A DNA stretch of 64,000 bases from an uncultured Bacteroidales bacterium (GCA_902782665.1 CACZOA010000007.1:1-64000), one strand, 5' to 3'; positions 34,798-43,177 are shown, numbered from the stretch's first letter. Made by a program: numbers and translations. The notes: generated by a model from the sequence alone, not told the origin.

Positions 34798-35223
34798 TTA
34801 TTTCACCCAGTCTTTGTCAATAAGTATATCATTGATTCTCAATGTCGGAGAAGAAATAGAAAACGATGTGGTGCTGCCTGTCCCTAAATTTATGGATTGA
34901 CGCAATCCGACACACACTCCATCGTTGAACTCAATACGCAGAGATGGACTCTCCGTCTCATTCTTGAAAATGATGGCTCCACTCACTCGCAAATGATCAT
35001 TTGTCGCCCATCTGACAATGTTGGAGTCTGGTATTGTGGCAAGCACTAGGCTCAAAACTCCGGAATGCACTTCACTCTGTGGCTCTCCTTTGCCGTCTGT
35101 AGGCTGGAAAAATGATGTGGAAAACTGTTTTACTTCATACTGCTTTCCAAAGCACTCGAAATAGGCGTTGAGATTGCCGTCGGGATGCTTGAATATTGAA
35201 TTGATTGTGTTTTGTATGTCCAT
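34798..35223 (-). CDS. tssD: T6SS tube protein TssD/Hcp (Bacteroidetes type), 141 aa
   Basis: Follows the TssD pattern of T6SS subtype iii: G-GEPQSEVHSGVLSLVL, an IVRWATNDHLRVSGAIIFKN block, and an FNDGVCVGLRQSIN strand before the closing ISSPTLRINDI. Hcp hexamers form the ejected tube and can carry effectors in their lumen. It has about 140 residues, as expected. It lies 5 bp after a second hcp gene and 1 bp before the candidate effector. No sheath, baseplate or ClpV genes are in the window. Confidence 0.78.
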   Translation of the reverse strand: MDIQNTINSIFKHPDGNLNAYFECFGKQYEVKQFSTSFFQPTDGKGEPQSEVHSGVLSLVLATIPDSNIVRWATNDHLRVSGAIIFKNETESPSLRIEFNDGVCVGLRQSINLGTGSTTSFSISSPTLRINDILIDKDWVK

Positions 35224-35228
35224 GGCTG

Positions 35229-35636
35229 TTACTTATTTACCCAGTTGTTGTCGACGGAATAACTGTCTATTGAGATGCCTTTTGCGGCTATCTCGAATAT
35301 TGTTGATACGTATCCTTTTCCTGCTTGATTATAATCAAATCTAAGCTTTACACATGTGCCTGTCGTAAAGGAAATCTCCTGCAGTTTTCTGCCTTCGTTG
35401 TCGATCACAGACACTGATCCATCTTTGTATCTGTATGGATTTGTCATGTAATCAATCAGTTCCTTGGTAGGGACACCGGGAAAAATACAGTTGACAGACC
35501 CCAGATAAACATTGCTCTGTGGCTTACCTTTCGCATCTATGTGCTGATAAATATCATAGGAAAAATCAACTAATTCATAGGCTGAACTCACAACCCCTCC
35601 ATACGAGAATTTTAATACTGTCTTGTATCCAAACAT
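35229..35636 (-). CDS. tssD: T6SS tube protein TssD/Hcp (Bacteroidetes type), 135 aa
   Basis: First gene of the islet. It shows the same pattern as its neighbour: DAKGKPQSNVYLGSVNC, a PTKELIDYMTNP block, an ISFTTGTCVKLRFDYN strand and a final DNNWVNK. The two Hcps are clearly divergent, so they may form mixed tubes or carry different cargo. A promoter lies at 35737-35768, about 100 bp upstream. Confidence 0.76.
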   Translation of the reverse strand: MFGYKTVLKFSYGGVVSSAYELVDFSYDIYQHIDAKGKPQSNVYLGSVNCIFPGVPTKELIDYMTNPYRYKDGSVSVIDNEGRKLQEISFTTGTCVKLRFDYNQAGKGYVSTIFEIAAKGISIDSYSVDNNWVNK

Positions 35637-35736
35637 AAATCTTAAAATAAAATTGTTTAACTAAACATACGTCGCATTCGAAAAAACTAGGTCTAGCAGT
35701 TAGATAGTTTATTCCTGTTACCGTAATTGTTTGGTG

Positions 35737-35768
35737 CAAAATTAATTTGTTCTAATGTATTATCCAAA
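35737..35768 (-). promoter_or_regulatory. Promoter of the T6SS islet
   Basis: On the minus strand: TTTG (35768-35765), a 20-nt spacer, TAATTTTG (35744-35737). The single promoter supports one transcript across the two hcp genes, the effector and the immunity gene. Confidence 0.7.
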
Positions 35769-35826
35769 TAAATTTTATAAAAATGTAACTCTGACATATG
35801 ATTATGACTGATTTTCTCATCTCTTT

Positions 35827-35879
35827 TTGTCTGAAAGACACTACCGAGCAAAGCGAGAGTACCCCGTGACGAAGTCTCG
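35827..35879 (+). repeat. Short direct repeat, right copy flanking the T6SS islet
   Basis: TTTGTCTGAAAGA, CCGAGCAAAGCGAGAG and GAAGTCTCG, the counterpart of 33082-33136. It lies upstream of the islet promoter. Confidence 0.75.
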
Positions 35880-35943
35880 GGATGATGTGACAATGATACA
35901 AAAAACTTTGCCTGAAAGGCAATATCATACGTGCCGTTTTCCT

Positions 35944-36067
35944 GTCTCTTTTCCTCATAAAAGTCGAAGACTTTCTCTTTGAACTTTGTGGCTCTGTGGT
36001 TTCTATGAGTTCGCCTTCGGCTCGCATTGGAAAGGAGGATAAGGGCTTCCGCCCTTTGGAATCCTCA
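35944..36067 (-). repeat. Interspersed palindromic repeat, copy E (inverted)
   Basis: The reverse complement of the family: CTCTTTTCCTCATAAAAG, CTTTGTGGCTCTGTGG, TCGCCTTCGGCTCGCA and AAGGGCTTCCGCCCTT. With the direct repeat at 35827 it fills the 521-bp gap between the Hcp operon and the helicase. Confidence 0.8.
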
Positions 36068-36157
36068 ATTCTATAACCAAATATTTTTTTAGATGTATTC
36101 ATTCGTTTCTCGGTCCGCGTTTTCTTTATATATTTGTATCAGGAAAAGAATTTTCAG

Positions 36158-38323
36158 ATGAATATAGACATTTTCAAAGATCTAAACGATAGTCAGCAGG
36201 AGGCTGTCCGCTCTACTGAGGGTAGGGTACGTGTGGTGGCTGGCGCAGGTGCTGGCAAGACTAAGACTCTTGCAGCAAGATATGCTTTCATCGTGTCTGC
36301 TTTGGGTATCGACCCTGCTAATATCCTTTGCCTTACTTTCACCAACAAGGCGGCTAAGGAGATGACTCAACGTATCGCCAAACTTGTGGATAAGGGCAAC
36401 TACAGTGATTTCGTATGCACCATCCATGGCTTTTGCGTGAAGTTTCTCCGTGCTGAAATCTATCATATCGGATTCCCTAAGTCGTTTACAATCATTGATG
36501 TGGAGGATCAGAAACAGATCGCCCATCAGGTGCTCGACCATCTTGGTGTTGACAAAAGTGTCAAAAATATAAATAGCTTCCTTTCTGGTATAGCTGGCCG
36601 TAAGTCGACGGGAGGGTACGTGGAGACGTATCTGACTCAGTCTGCCAATAAGATAGATGTGGAAAACTGCCGTGATGAGTTTGAACTCTACATCGCTATG
36701 CAGTTGAAACTGTTTGCTCTTGATTTTGACGACCTTATTCATCTTACTCTCTATATTCTTCACGCTTTTCCTGAAGTGCTTGCCCATTGGCAGCAGGAAT
36801 TAAACTATGTGATGATTGATGAGGCTCAAGACTGTAACACTACAGACTGGAATCTTGTGGAGCTTCTTTCTGCAGGATGTGGCAACCTCTTTATCGTGGG
36901 TGATCCAGACCAGGCTATCTATGAATGGCGTGGTTCTGATCCTGGCTATTTTGTCAAGTTTGAAGCAGACAAGGATATTGTGCTCAACCGAAATTACAGG
37001 TCGACGCAGGGAATCCTCGATGTCGCCAACAGTGTGATCAAGCATAATAAAAACCGTATCGACAAGGATCTCTATACAAAAAAGGATGCTGGTCCGTCTA
37101 TTGTCCATTTCCATGCGGCATCGGAGCAGAAAGAGGCTGAGTGGATTGTGAAGCAGATCAAGAAGAAGATGGCCGAGGGTGACACAAACGCCAGTGATTT
37201 CGCTGTGCTATATCGAGCCTCATATCTTTCTCGTTTTATCGAGCAGAATCTGATGAAGCATAACATCCCTTACCAGATTTGGGGTGGTATACGTTTCTTT
37301 GAACGTAAGGAGATCAAAGATGCTCTGTCTTACCTTCGTCTGATTGCCGCCGACGATGATCTGTCTTTCGTTCGTATCTGCAATGTCCCTGCTCGTAAGA
37401 TGGGAAAGAGCACCGTCTCCGCTCTTCAGGCTCTTGCTCAGAAAGAGCAGAAATCGCTTTTCGAGACTCTTTGCTGGCACCGCGACGAGCAACCGTTCAA
37501 AAAGGAACCTATCGCTAAATTCATTGATAATGTGAACGACTGGCGTTCCAAAGCTCCGTACACAAAGATTTCTCAACTGCTTGAAAGCGTGCTGAAGGAG
37601 AGTGGATTGAAAGATGAGATCCGCACCGACGGTGATGACGACCGTCTGCAGAATGTGCTTGAACTTGTCAGTTCGGTGAAGTATTATGAGGATACATCAG
37701 AAGAGGCTCCAAACTTGGTGTCGTATCTTCAGGATGTGGCTCTGTATACAAATGCCGACTATACGAAAGAGACTGATTCAGTGAAACTTATGACTATCCA
37801 TCAGTCGAAGGGATTGGAGTTCCCTCATGTCTTTGTTGTCGGCCTGAGCGACGGAATTTTCCCAAGCCTCCGTGCTATACGTGAGCGTAAGAATCTTGCG
37901 GAAGAGGAGGAGAGACGTCTGATGTATGTGGCTGTGACACGTGCAGAGAAGACGTTGATGCTTACTGAGAGTGAGGGATATAATGCCGCTACTCAGGCGG
38001 AAAAATATCCGTCGAGATTCCTTCTTGAAATCAAACGAGAACTTTTTGTGACTGAGGGTAAGATGGATCCGATTCTTTGGGAGAATACCAAGAGACTTGC
38101 TGGAGAAGACAATCAGTCTCGTCCGCTTTTCGATACGGTTGTGAAGAGCGACTATTTCCATGAGGGTGATCTTGTGCGTCATGAGATATTCGGCGATGGA
38201 GTGGTGATCAGCACAGATCAGAGCCGTGACACTGTCAATGTGAAGTTTGAAAACGGAAACAGAAACCTGCGTCCATCTTTCATAAAGAAGATTTCGGATA
38301 TCGAAAACTCTTTGCTCAACTAA
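36158..38323 (+). CDS. UvrD/PcrA-type DNA helicase, 721 aa
   Basis: Superfamily 1A 3'-5' helicase. Walker A AGAGAGKT at 28-35, LTFTNKAAKEM, DEAQD, GDPDQAIYEWRG, SKGLEFPHVFVVGL and YVAVTRAEK are all present. The C-terminal 60 residues (EGDLVRHEIFGDGVV) form the Tudor-like domain by which PcrA/UvrD contacts RNA polymerase. TTG 36134 is an alternative start; ATG 36158 fits the family. A phosphodiesterase gene follows after 15 bp. Confidence 0.93.
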   Translation: MNIDIFKDLNDSQQEAVRSTEGRVRVVAGAGAGKTKTLAARYAFIVSALGIDPANILCLTFTNKAAKEMTQRIAKLVDKGNYSDFVCTIHGFCVKFLRAEIYHIGFPKSFTIIDVEDQKQIAHQVLDHLGVDKSVKNINSFLSGIAGRKSTGGYVETYLTQSANKIDVENCRDEFELYIAMQLKLFALDFDDLIHLTLYILHAFPEVLAHWQQELNYVMIDEAQDCNTTDWNLVELLSAGCGNLFIVGDPDQAIYEWRGSDPGYFVKFEADKDIVLNRNYRSTQGILDVANSVIKHNKNRIDKDLYTKKDAGPSIVHFHAASEQKEAEWIVKQIKKKMAEGDTNASDFAVLYRASYLSRFIEQNLMKHNIPYQIWGGIRFFERKEIKDALSYLRLIAADDDLSFVRICNVPARKMGKSTVSALQALAQKEQKSLFETLCWHRDEQPFKKEPIAKFIDNVNDWRSKAPYTKISQLLESVLKESGLKDEIRTDGDDDRLQNVLELVSSVKYYEDTSEEAPNLVSYLQDVALYTNADYTKETDSVKLMTIHQSKGLEFPHVFVVGLSDGIFPSLRAIRERKNLAEEEERRLMYVAVTRAEKTLMLTESEGYNAATQAEKYPSRFLLEIKRELFVTEGKMDPILWENTKRLAGEDNQSRPLFDTVVKSDYFHEGDLVRHEIFGDGVVISTDQSRDTVNVKFENGNRNLRPSFIKKISDIENSLLN

Positions 38324-38338
38324 AAAGCAGAAGGATTT

Positions 38339-38830
38339 ATGGCAACGAGGATAGGTATTATGTCTGATACCCATGGCTATTGGGACGACAGATATTTGAA
38401 ATATTTTGAGGATTGTGATGAGATCTGGCATGCCGGAGACATCGGTAACGGTATCCTTGAACGTTTGAAGGAGAAGAAAATGGTGCGTGCCGTGCGTGGC
38501 AATGCCGACGGTGGAGATGTCAGGCTCAACTGCAAAGATATTCTTCGTTTCACGGTTGAGGAGGTAGACGTTTTGCTTACCCACATCGGTGGCTACCCTG
38601 GACGTTATAATCCGAACGTACGTCAGGAATTTTTGAAATCCGCTCCACGCTTGTTCGTTTGTGGTCATAGCCATATACTGAAGGTTATGGCGGATAAAAA
38701 GTTTGGAATGCTTTGTGTTAACCCAGGCGCTGCAGGCAGATATGGCCAGCAGACTGTACGCACGCTGATCCGTCTTGTCATCGATGGTGACACGATGCGA
38801 GATTTGGAGGTTATCGAACTCACTTGGTGA
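38339..38830 (+). CDS. YfcE-type metallophosphoesterase, 163 aa
   Basis: Short single-domain phosphodiesterase: IGIMSDTHGYWD, HAGDIGNG, GNADGGD, LTHIGGYPGRYN and VCGHSHI supply the two-metal site. Related enzymes hydrolyse phosphodiesters, but the natural substrate is uncertain. Probably cotranscribed with the helicase. Confidence 0.9.
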   Translation: MATRIGIMSDTHGYWDDRYLKYFEDCDEIWHAGDIGNGILERLKEKKMVRAVRGNADGGDVRLNCKDILRFTVEEVDVLLTHIGGYPGRYNPNVRQEFLKSAPRLFVCGHSHILKVMADKKFGMLCVNPGAAGRYGQQTVRTLIRLVIDGDTMRDLEVIELTW

Positions 38831-38849
38831 TGTGTTGCCTTTAGAGATC

Positions 38850-38888
38850 GGGCAACCACAAGGAAATGGGCAACCACAAGGGTTGCCC
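38850..38888 (+). repeat. Direct repeat and hairpin before the MATE gene
   Basis: GGGCAACCACAAGG occurs at 38850-38863 and 38868-38881; the second copy folds with GGTTGCCC (38881-38888). It looks like a small dispersed palindrome. There is no T-run. Confidence 0.65.
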
Positions 38889-38904
38889 CTACAAAAGAAT
38901 TTTT

Positions 38905-40224
38905 ATGTCAAGAATACAATTATCAGATCATTTTAATTTTAAGAGACTTCTGCTGTTTACATATCCGTCTATGCTTATGGTGATATTCACCTCTATCTAT
39001 AGCATTGTGGATGGTGTGATGGTATCAAACTTTGTCGGCACGACTCCGTTTGCCGCGCTCAACCTCATTTGGCCGTTTGTCGCGGTGCTTGGTTCCATTG
39101 GTTTCCTTCTTGGCACTGGTGGATGCGCATTGGTGGCAAAGACGATGGGTGAGGGTGAGAGTGACAAAGCCAAAAGTATATTTTCTTTGCTCACCTATAC
39201 AGCATTGACTTTTTCTGTTGTATTGGGTGTGTTGGGACTATTTTTCACACGTGATGCGGCGATTTTCCTTGGTGCTGAAGGTGAGATGGTGGAGCATTGC
39301 GTCGTCTACGCTCAGATCCTTCTTATCTGTCTGCCGACCTATGTTATGCAGGTCTATTTCCAGTCGTTTCTGATTGTGGCGGAACGTCCTAGGTATGCCA
39401 TGTGGGTGACGATTGCTGCTGGTGTGAGCAACATGGTGTTTGATGTCGTTTTCATTGGCTTTTTCGATATGGGTATCGCAGGAGCTGCATGGGCGTCGAA
39501 TGTCGGAATGGCTATCGGAGGATTTGTGCCTCTCTATTATTTCTACAAAAGAAAATGGCTTCGTCGTTGCCACTGGGATTTTACGGCGATAAGAAAGGCT
39601 TGTTCCAACGGTCTTTCTGAACTGGTGCTGAATATCTCATTGTCGTTGGTGAGTATGTTGTATATGTATCAGCTTATCCGACAGAGTGGGGAAGACGGTG
39701 TTGCTGCCTACGGTGTGATTTCATATTTCGCCTTCACTTTTGCGGCTCTTTTCATCGGCTACGGTATCGGAGTGTCGCCAGTGGTGAGCTATCATTATGG
39801 GGCTGAAAACAAGAGAGAGATGCACAGTCTGTTGAAAAAGAGTATGACTATAGTAGTGACTGCAGGAATTGTTATCGCTTTGATCGCACAGGTGTTGGCA
39901 CGTCCGTTATCTGTCATCTTTGTCGGATATGATGAGGCTCTGCTCGAGTTGACGGTACATGCTTTCCGTATCTATTCGTTGCATTTCATTGTGACTGGAA
40001 TCAACATCTTCGCTTCGGAATTCTTCACAGCGTTGAACAACGGTCCTATATCTGCTCTGATCTCTCTGACACGTACGCTGGTGCTTGAAAGTGGCTGTGT
40101 ATTGCTGTTGCCATTCTTGTTTGGCATCGAGGTGATATGGTGGGCTGTGCTTGTGGCAGAGACGTTGGCGATGCTGTTGTCGCTATCGTTGATATTCAAA
40201 TACAGGAAACGTTATGGATACTAA
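38905..40224 (+). CDS. MATE-family efflux transporter, 439 aa
   Basis: Twelve-helix cation-driven efflux protein with the two-lobe MATE layout; N-terminal LLLFTYPSMLMVIFTSIYSIVDG and FLLGTGGCALVA are typical. It may export drugs or metabolites. The longer open frame from 38866 passes through the repeat at 38850-38888, so ATG 38905 is chosen. The last 11 bp overlap the next gene. Confidence 0.9.
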   Translation: MSRIQLSDHFNFKRLLLFTYPSMLMVIFTSIYSIVDGVMVSNFVGTTPFAALNLIWPFVAVLGSIGFLLGTGGCALVAKTMGEGESDKAKSIFSLLTYTALTFSVVLGVLGLFFTRDAAIFLGAEGEMVEHCVVYAQILLICLPTYVMQVYFQSFLIVAERPRYAMWVTIAAGVSNMVFDVVFIGFFDMGIAGAAWASNVGMAIGGFVPLYYFYKRKWLRRCHWDFTAIRKACSNGLSELVLNISLSLVSMLYMYQLIRQSGEDGVAAYGVISYFAFTFAALFIGYGIGVSPVVSYHYGAENKREMHSLLKKSMTIVVTAGIVIALIAQVLARPLSVIFVGYDEALLELTVHAFRIYSLHFIVTGINIFASEFFTALNNGPISALISLTRTLVLESGCVLLLPFLFGIEVIWWAVLVAETLAMLLSLSLIFKYRKRYGY

Positions 40225-41137
40225 ACTGAAAGGATGTCTGTATGGATCCGTCGCTGCGATGACGTATGGTATGAATCCGCTGTTTGCTGTCAATCTCTAC
40301 AAAGGCGGTATGAATCCGGATTCTGTACTTCTGTTCAGATACCTTTTGGCATTGCCGATATTGGCATTGATGATAAAGATGCGTGGGCATGACTTCCGTC
40401 TCACCGGAAAAGAGACTCTATTCCTATTTATGGTCGGCATTCTCGTCGCCGTATCGTCGCTCACCCTCTATATGAGCTATAATTATCTTTCTGCAGGAAT
40501 CGCGTCGACGATGCTCTTTATATACCCAGTGAATGTTGCAGTGCTGATGGTTCTGTTTTTTGGCGAGAAGCTGAGGCTCCATATCATTGTCTGTATCGCA
40601 TTGGCGATGGGAGGAATAGCGATGCTGTATAAGACAGACGGCACAGATACGTTGAGCACTGTCGGTTGCATAATTGTGCTTTGCTCCTCGCTCACATACG
40701 CAATTTATATTGTGGCGGTCGGAAGAGACGTGTGTAAACGCATCCCGACCTTGAAACTGACATTCTACACATTGCTGTTTGGCGCAGGACTTTATGCGGT
40801 AAGGGTGGAGTGTTGTACTACGCTTGTCTGTCCGCCAATCGAACGTTGGGATATGTGGCTCAATATCATCTGTATGGTGATCTTTCCGACGGTGCTGTCA
40901 TTCGTCTGGACAACGATGGCAGTCCAGTATGTGGGTGCCACACCAACAGCTATATTGGGAGCGTTGGAACCGGTCACAGCGGTAGTCCTTGGAATCCTGT
41001 TTTTAGGAGAGTCATTGTCATTCAGGGAGACTGTAGGTTTGGTCATGATATTGGTGGCTGTTTGTATTGTGATAGGAGGCAAAAACATCGCCGACAGATT
41101 GCTGCGAATAAGAAAAATGTTTCCGAGGGGAAAATGA
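40214..41137 (+). CDS. EamA-family (drug/metabolite) transporter, 307 aa
   Basis: Ten transmembrane helices in two EamA repeats; the second repeat contains GATPTAILGALEPVTAVVLG, the family's best-conserved part. Substrate unknown. It overlaps the MATE gene by 11 bp, so the two are translationally coupled. Confidence 0.9.
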   Translation: MDTKLKGCLYGSVAAMTYGMNPLFAVNLYKGGMNPDSVLLFRYLLALPILALMIKMRGHDFRLTGKETLFLFMVGILVAVSSLTLYMSYNYLSAGIASTMLFIYPVNVAVLMVLFFGEKLRLHIIVCIALAMGGIAMLYKTDGTDTLSTVGCIIVLCSSLTYAIYIVAVGRDVCKRIPTLKLTFYTLLFGAGLYAVRVECCTTLVCPPIERWDMWLNIICMVIFPTVLSFVWTTMAVQYVGATPTAILGALEPVTAVVLGILFLGESLSFRETVGLVMILVAVCIVIGGKNIADRLLRIRKMFPRGK

Positions 41138-41154
41138 ATCAATAGAATATTTGT

Positions 41155-41182
41155 AGAGACGCACGGACGTGCGTCTCTTTTT
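41155..41182 (+). terminator. Terminator of the MATE-EamA operon
   Basis: An 11-bp stem AGAGACGCACG / CGTGCGTCTCT with a 2-nt loop, then T6. Confidence 0.88.
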
Positions 41183-41191
41183 TGTGTCCTT

Positions 41192-41425
41192 TTATTCCTG
41201 GAATATTTCCAATTCAGGATAATAGTATCTGACGATAAAGTACAAGCCGATACAGATAGGAAGAATCGTGTAAGAGAAGACGTGGAGTATAGTTCCCAGT
41301 TTATCTCCTAACATCATCTTCATATTCTCAAGTTTTCCCAATCCTTTAGACTCCTTGAATATTCTCAGATAAAGAGTAAATAATCCGTAAAGAAGACAGA
41401 TTATGCCAATGATTAAATTTCCCAT
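41192..41425 (-). CDS. Small membrane protein, 77 aa
   Basis: Two transmembrane helices (about 3-23 and 48-68) with a basic loop (FKESKGLGKLENMK). No family recognised. It is the last gene of a minus-strand group of immunity-like genes and could itself be an immunity protein; this is inference from position. Confidence 0.55.
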   Translation of the reverse strand: MGNLIIGIICLLYGLFTLYLRIFKESKGLGKLENMKMMLGDKLGTILHVFSYTILPICIGLYFIVRYYYPELEIFQE

Positions 41426-41478
41426 GTTTGTTGTTTTATTATTGTTATGATGCTTTTATTACCAGGTTTATAGGAATG

Positions 41479-41940
41479 TCAACCGATCCATTCGTATTCT
41501 ACTTGATCAACAGTCATGTCTAAAACAATACTTCTATTAGACCATAACTTCACAATGATAGAACAATAGCCCACATTATGGCTAAGATATTCTAATCTAT
41601 TCTTTGGTAGGTTAAGCAGAGCATATTTGTCCTCAGACAAAAAAATCTCCTTATATAAGCTTGTCGTATGATATCTATTGGTTTTGTTTTTCACAAACAT
41701 GCTTATGTCGTAAATGTCATCAATAAGGTGAAACTTGATAATCAACGATTTGAAATCTGTCTCCGGACATATGCTTTTAATACAATCATGATATGTGATG
41801 TCGTTCTCAAAAACAAATATCATGGTGTTGTCATCTAACCGTATCTCTTTCACAATGCAATCGTGAGGCACAGGAATCGTCGGCATCACATTTGTATTCA
41901 AATGATACGTCTCTTTCTTTATGATATTTGAATCTTTCAT
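41479..41940 (-). CDS. Hypothetical immunity-like protein, 153 aa
   Basis: A soluble, beta-rich protein without signal peptide (VPHDCIVKEIRLDDNTMIFVF). The alternation of short strands and acidic turns resembles small immunity proteins such as those next to it, but no named family is recognised. It lies 37 bp downstream of an Imm50-like gene. Confidence 0.5.
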   Translation of the reverse strand: MKDSNIIKKETYHLNTNVMPTIPVPHDCIVKEIRLDDNTMIFVFENDITYHDCIKSICPETDFKSLIIKFHLIDDIYDISMFVKNKTNRYHTTSLYKEIFLSEDKYALLNLPKNRLEYLSHNVGYCSIIVKLWSNRSIVLDMTVDQVEYEWIG

Positions 41941-41977
41941 TATCTAAGTCGTCTCTTTAATTATGATTGAGTATGTC

Positions 41978-42376
41978 TTAGCATCCACCGATTTTGTTCA
42001 TGCTGACAAAGTCTGCTTCTATTTCTAGATAGCAATTGTCATGCTGGTCGGTGATGATGGCGGATTTTTTCCCGTTGGGCTCTTCTTTAATATGAATGGA
42101 CATGTGCTTGTATTGGTGAATGTTTAGATTGGCACGACGGTAGATGGATGTCTCTCCCTTATTGTAGAAGTGTAAGGCACAGCATCCATTTGTCAATCCT
42201 CTTTCTGCCCAACGCTTGGGTAAAGGATTGGGTAGATTGAATCCTGACAATTCAAGAACCAAACCATATTGACCAATGGAAATTTTTTGCATTTCAACAT
42301 CTGACAAGTCAGGTTCGTTATTTTCTCCATAAATGGCTCTTACTGGTTTGTTGTCAATTAATAGGTCTGTCCACAT
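41978..42376 (-). CDS. Imm50-like immunity protein, 132 aa
   Basis: Starts MWTDLLIDNKPVRAIYGENNEPDLSD-type, then a QYGLVLELSGF strand, LPNPLPKRWAERG and a closing strand region. This matches the Imm50 layout (Trp near the start, YG-x-PDLS, P-LP-W). Imm50 proteins protect against polymorphic toxins. ATG 42388 is an alternative start overlapping the upstream gene. It is a diverged paralogue of the gene at 42379. No toxin gene is nearby. Confidence 0.7.
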   Translation of the reverse strand: MWTDLLIDNKPVRAIYGENNEPDLSDVEMQKISIGQYGLVLELSGFNLPNPLPKRWAERGLTNGCCALHFYNKGETSIYRRANLNIHQYKHMSIHIKEEPNGKKSAIITDQHDNCYLEIEADFVSMNKIGGC

Positions 42377-42378
42377 AT

Positions 42379-42780
42379 TTAATCCCATTTATGATTGCCA
42401 TAACCAAAACTTACTACGGAGGCTGTTGATGCGTCAATATCATAGACTAATGATCCAGTTTCGTTCTTAATCACAATGTGGATGCCTCCTGTTGAAAGAG
42501 ATCCAATCGTAATGTTTGCTTGGTCATAATTGCAGTTTAAGTTTACTGTATTGTAATGCACACCTCCGAGTTCCAACTCTAAATAAACAAAGGCTAAAGG
42601 CTCAATCACCCAATCAGTTGGCAGCGGAGTAGGCCAGTCTTCAAACTCTAGATAAAGATGGACTTTGTTTGTATGACAGTCAATTTCAAAAGGCCACAAA
42701 TAAGAATGACTTAAATCTGGTCCTTGTGATCCGTAGTAAGACTTTAATTCGTCTGAATCCTTAACATTGTCTGTCCACAT
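42379..42780 (-). CDS. Imm50-like immunity protein, 133 aa
   Basis: Opens MWTDNVKDSDELKSYYG with SQGPDLSHSYLWPFE, then VHLYLEFEDWPTPLPTDW, matching the same pattern as its downstream neighbour. It probably arose by duplication. First gene of the orphan immunity group running to 41192. Confidence 0.72.
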   Translation of the reverse strand: MWTDNVKDSDELKSYYGSQGPDLSHSYLWPFEIDCHTNKVHLYLEFEDWPTPLPTDWVIEPLAFVYLELELGGVHYNTVNLNCNYDQANITIGSLSTGGIHIVIKNETGSLVYDIDASTASVVSFGYGNHKWD

Positions 42781-42865
42781 TATATTTGTTTTCTGAGATT
42801 TTTAGAATTTGATGTGCCTTTCCCTCCTTATCCATCATCCTATGCTTTAGCGAAGGAGTGGGGGA

Positions 42866-43045
42866 TCACCAAAACTTATTCTGGCTTTCGTTGTATTCGA
42901 ATCCAACTTCTGCCATTTTCTTGACGATCTCTTCCTTGTCCAAATCGAGGGCGTTGCAAAGTTCATCAAGATTGGAATAGAAATCTCTCAATTTCATGTT
43001 GAGGAAACTGAGAAGCATCATTGGATCTGAAGGAATATTTTCCAT
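42866..43045 (-). CDS. DUF4250 family protein, 59 aa
   Basis: MENIPSDPMMLLSFLNMKLR, then FEYNESQNKFW at the C-terminus: the whole length matches DUF4250, a tiny widespread protein of unknown function with a helix-turn-helix-like look. It lies between the immunity genes and tRNA-Cys. Confidence 0.85.
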   Translation of the reverse strand: MENIPSDPMMLLSFLNMKLRDFYSNLDELCNALDLDKEEIVKKMAEVGFEYNESQNKFW

Positions 43046-43074
43046 ATCGTTTTTGAATTGACTTTAATAAAACA

Positions 43075-43102
43075 AAAAAGACTTCACATTTGTGAAGTCT
43101 TT
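43075..43102 (-). terminator. tRNA-Cys terminator
   Basis: A 12-bp stem AAAGACTTCACA / TGTGAAGTCTTT with a 2-nt loop and a T-run on the minus strand, 4 bp after the tRNA. Confidence 0.9.
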
Positions 43103-43105
43103 GTG

Positions 43106-43177
43106 AGGTTCCTAGCAGATTCGAACTGCTGTACACGGTTTTGCAGACCGCTGACTAAGCCACTCATCCAAGGAACC
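43106..43177 (-). tRNA. tRNA-Cys (GCA)
   Basis: On the minus strand the acceptor arms GGTTCCT and AGGAACC pair, the anticodon loop reads CTGCAAA, the T-arm contains TTCGAAT, and the discriminator is U as expected for Cys. No CCA is encoded. About 72 nt. Confidence 0.95.

Noticed and set aside
6097-36067. Dispersed repeats as a CRISPR array
   Set aside because: Copies are kilobases apart, in both orientations, with no regular spacers.
38866-38904. Longer N-terminus of the MATE protein (MGNHKGCPYKRIF)
   Set aside because: It is encoded by the repeat/hairpin sequence; ATG 38905 fits the family.
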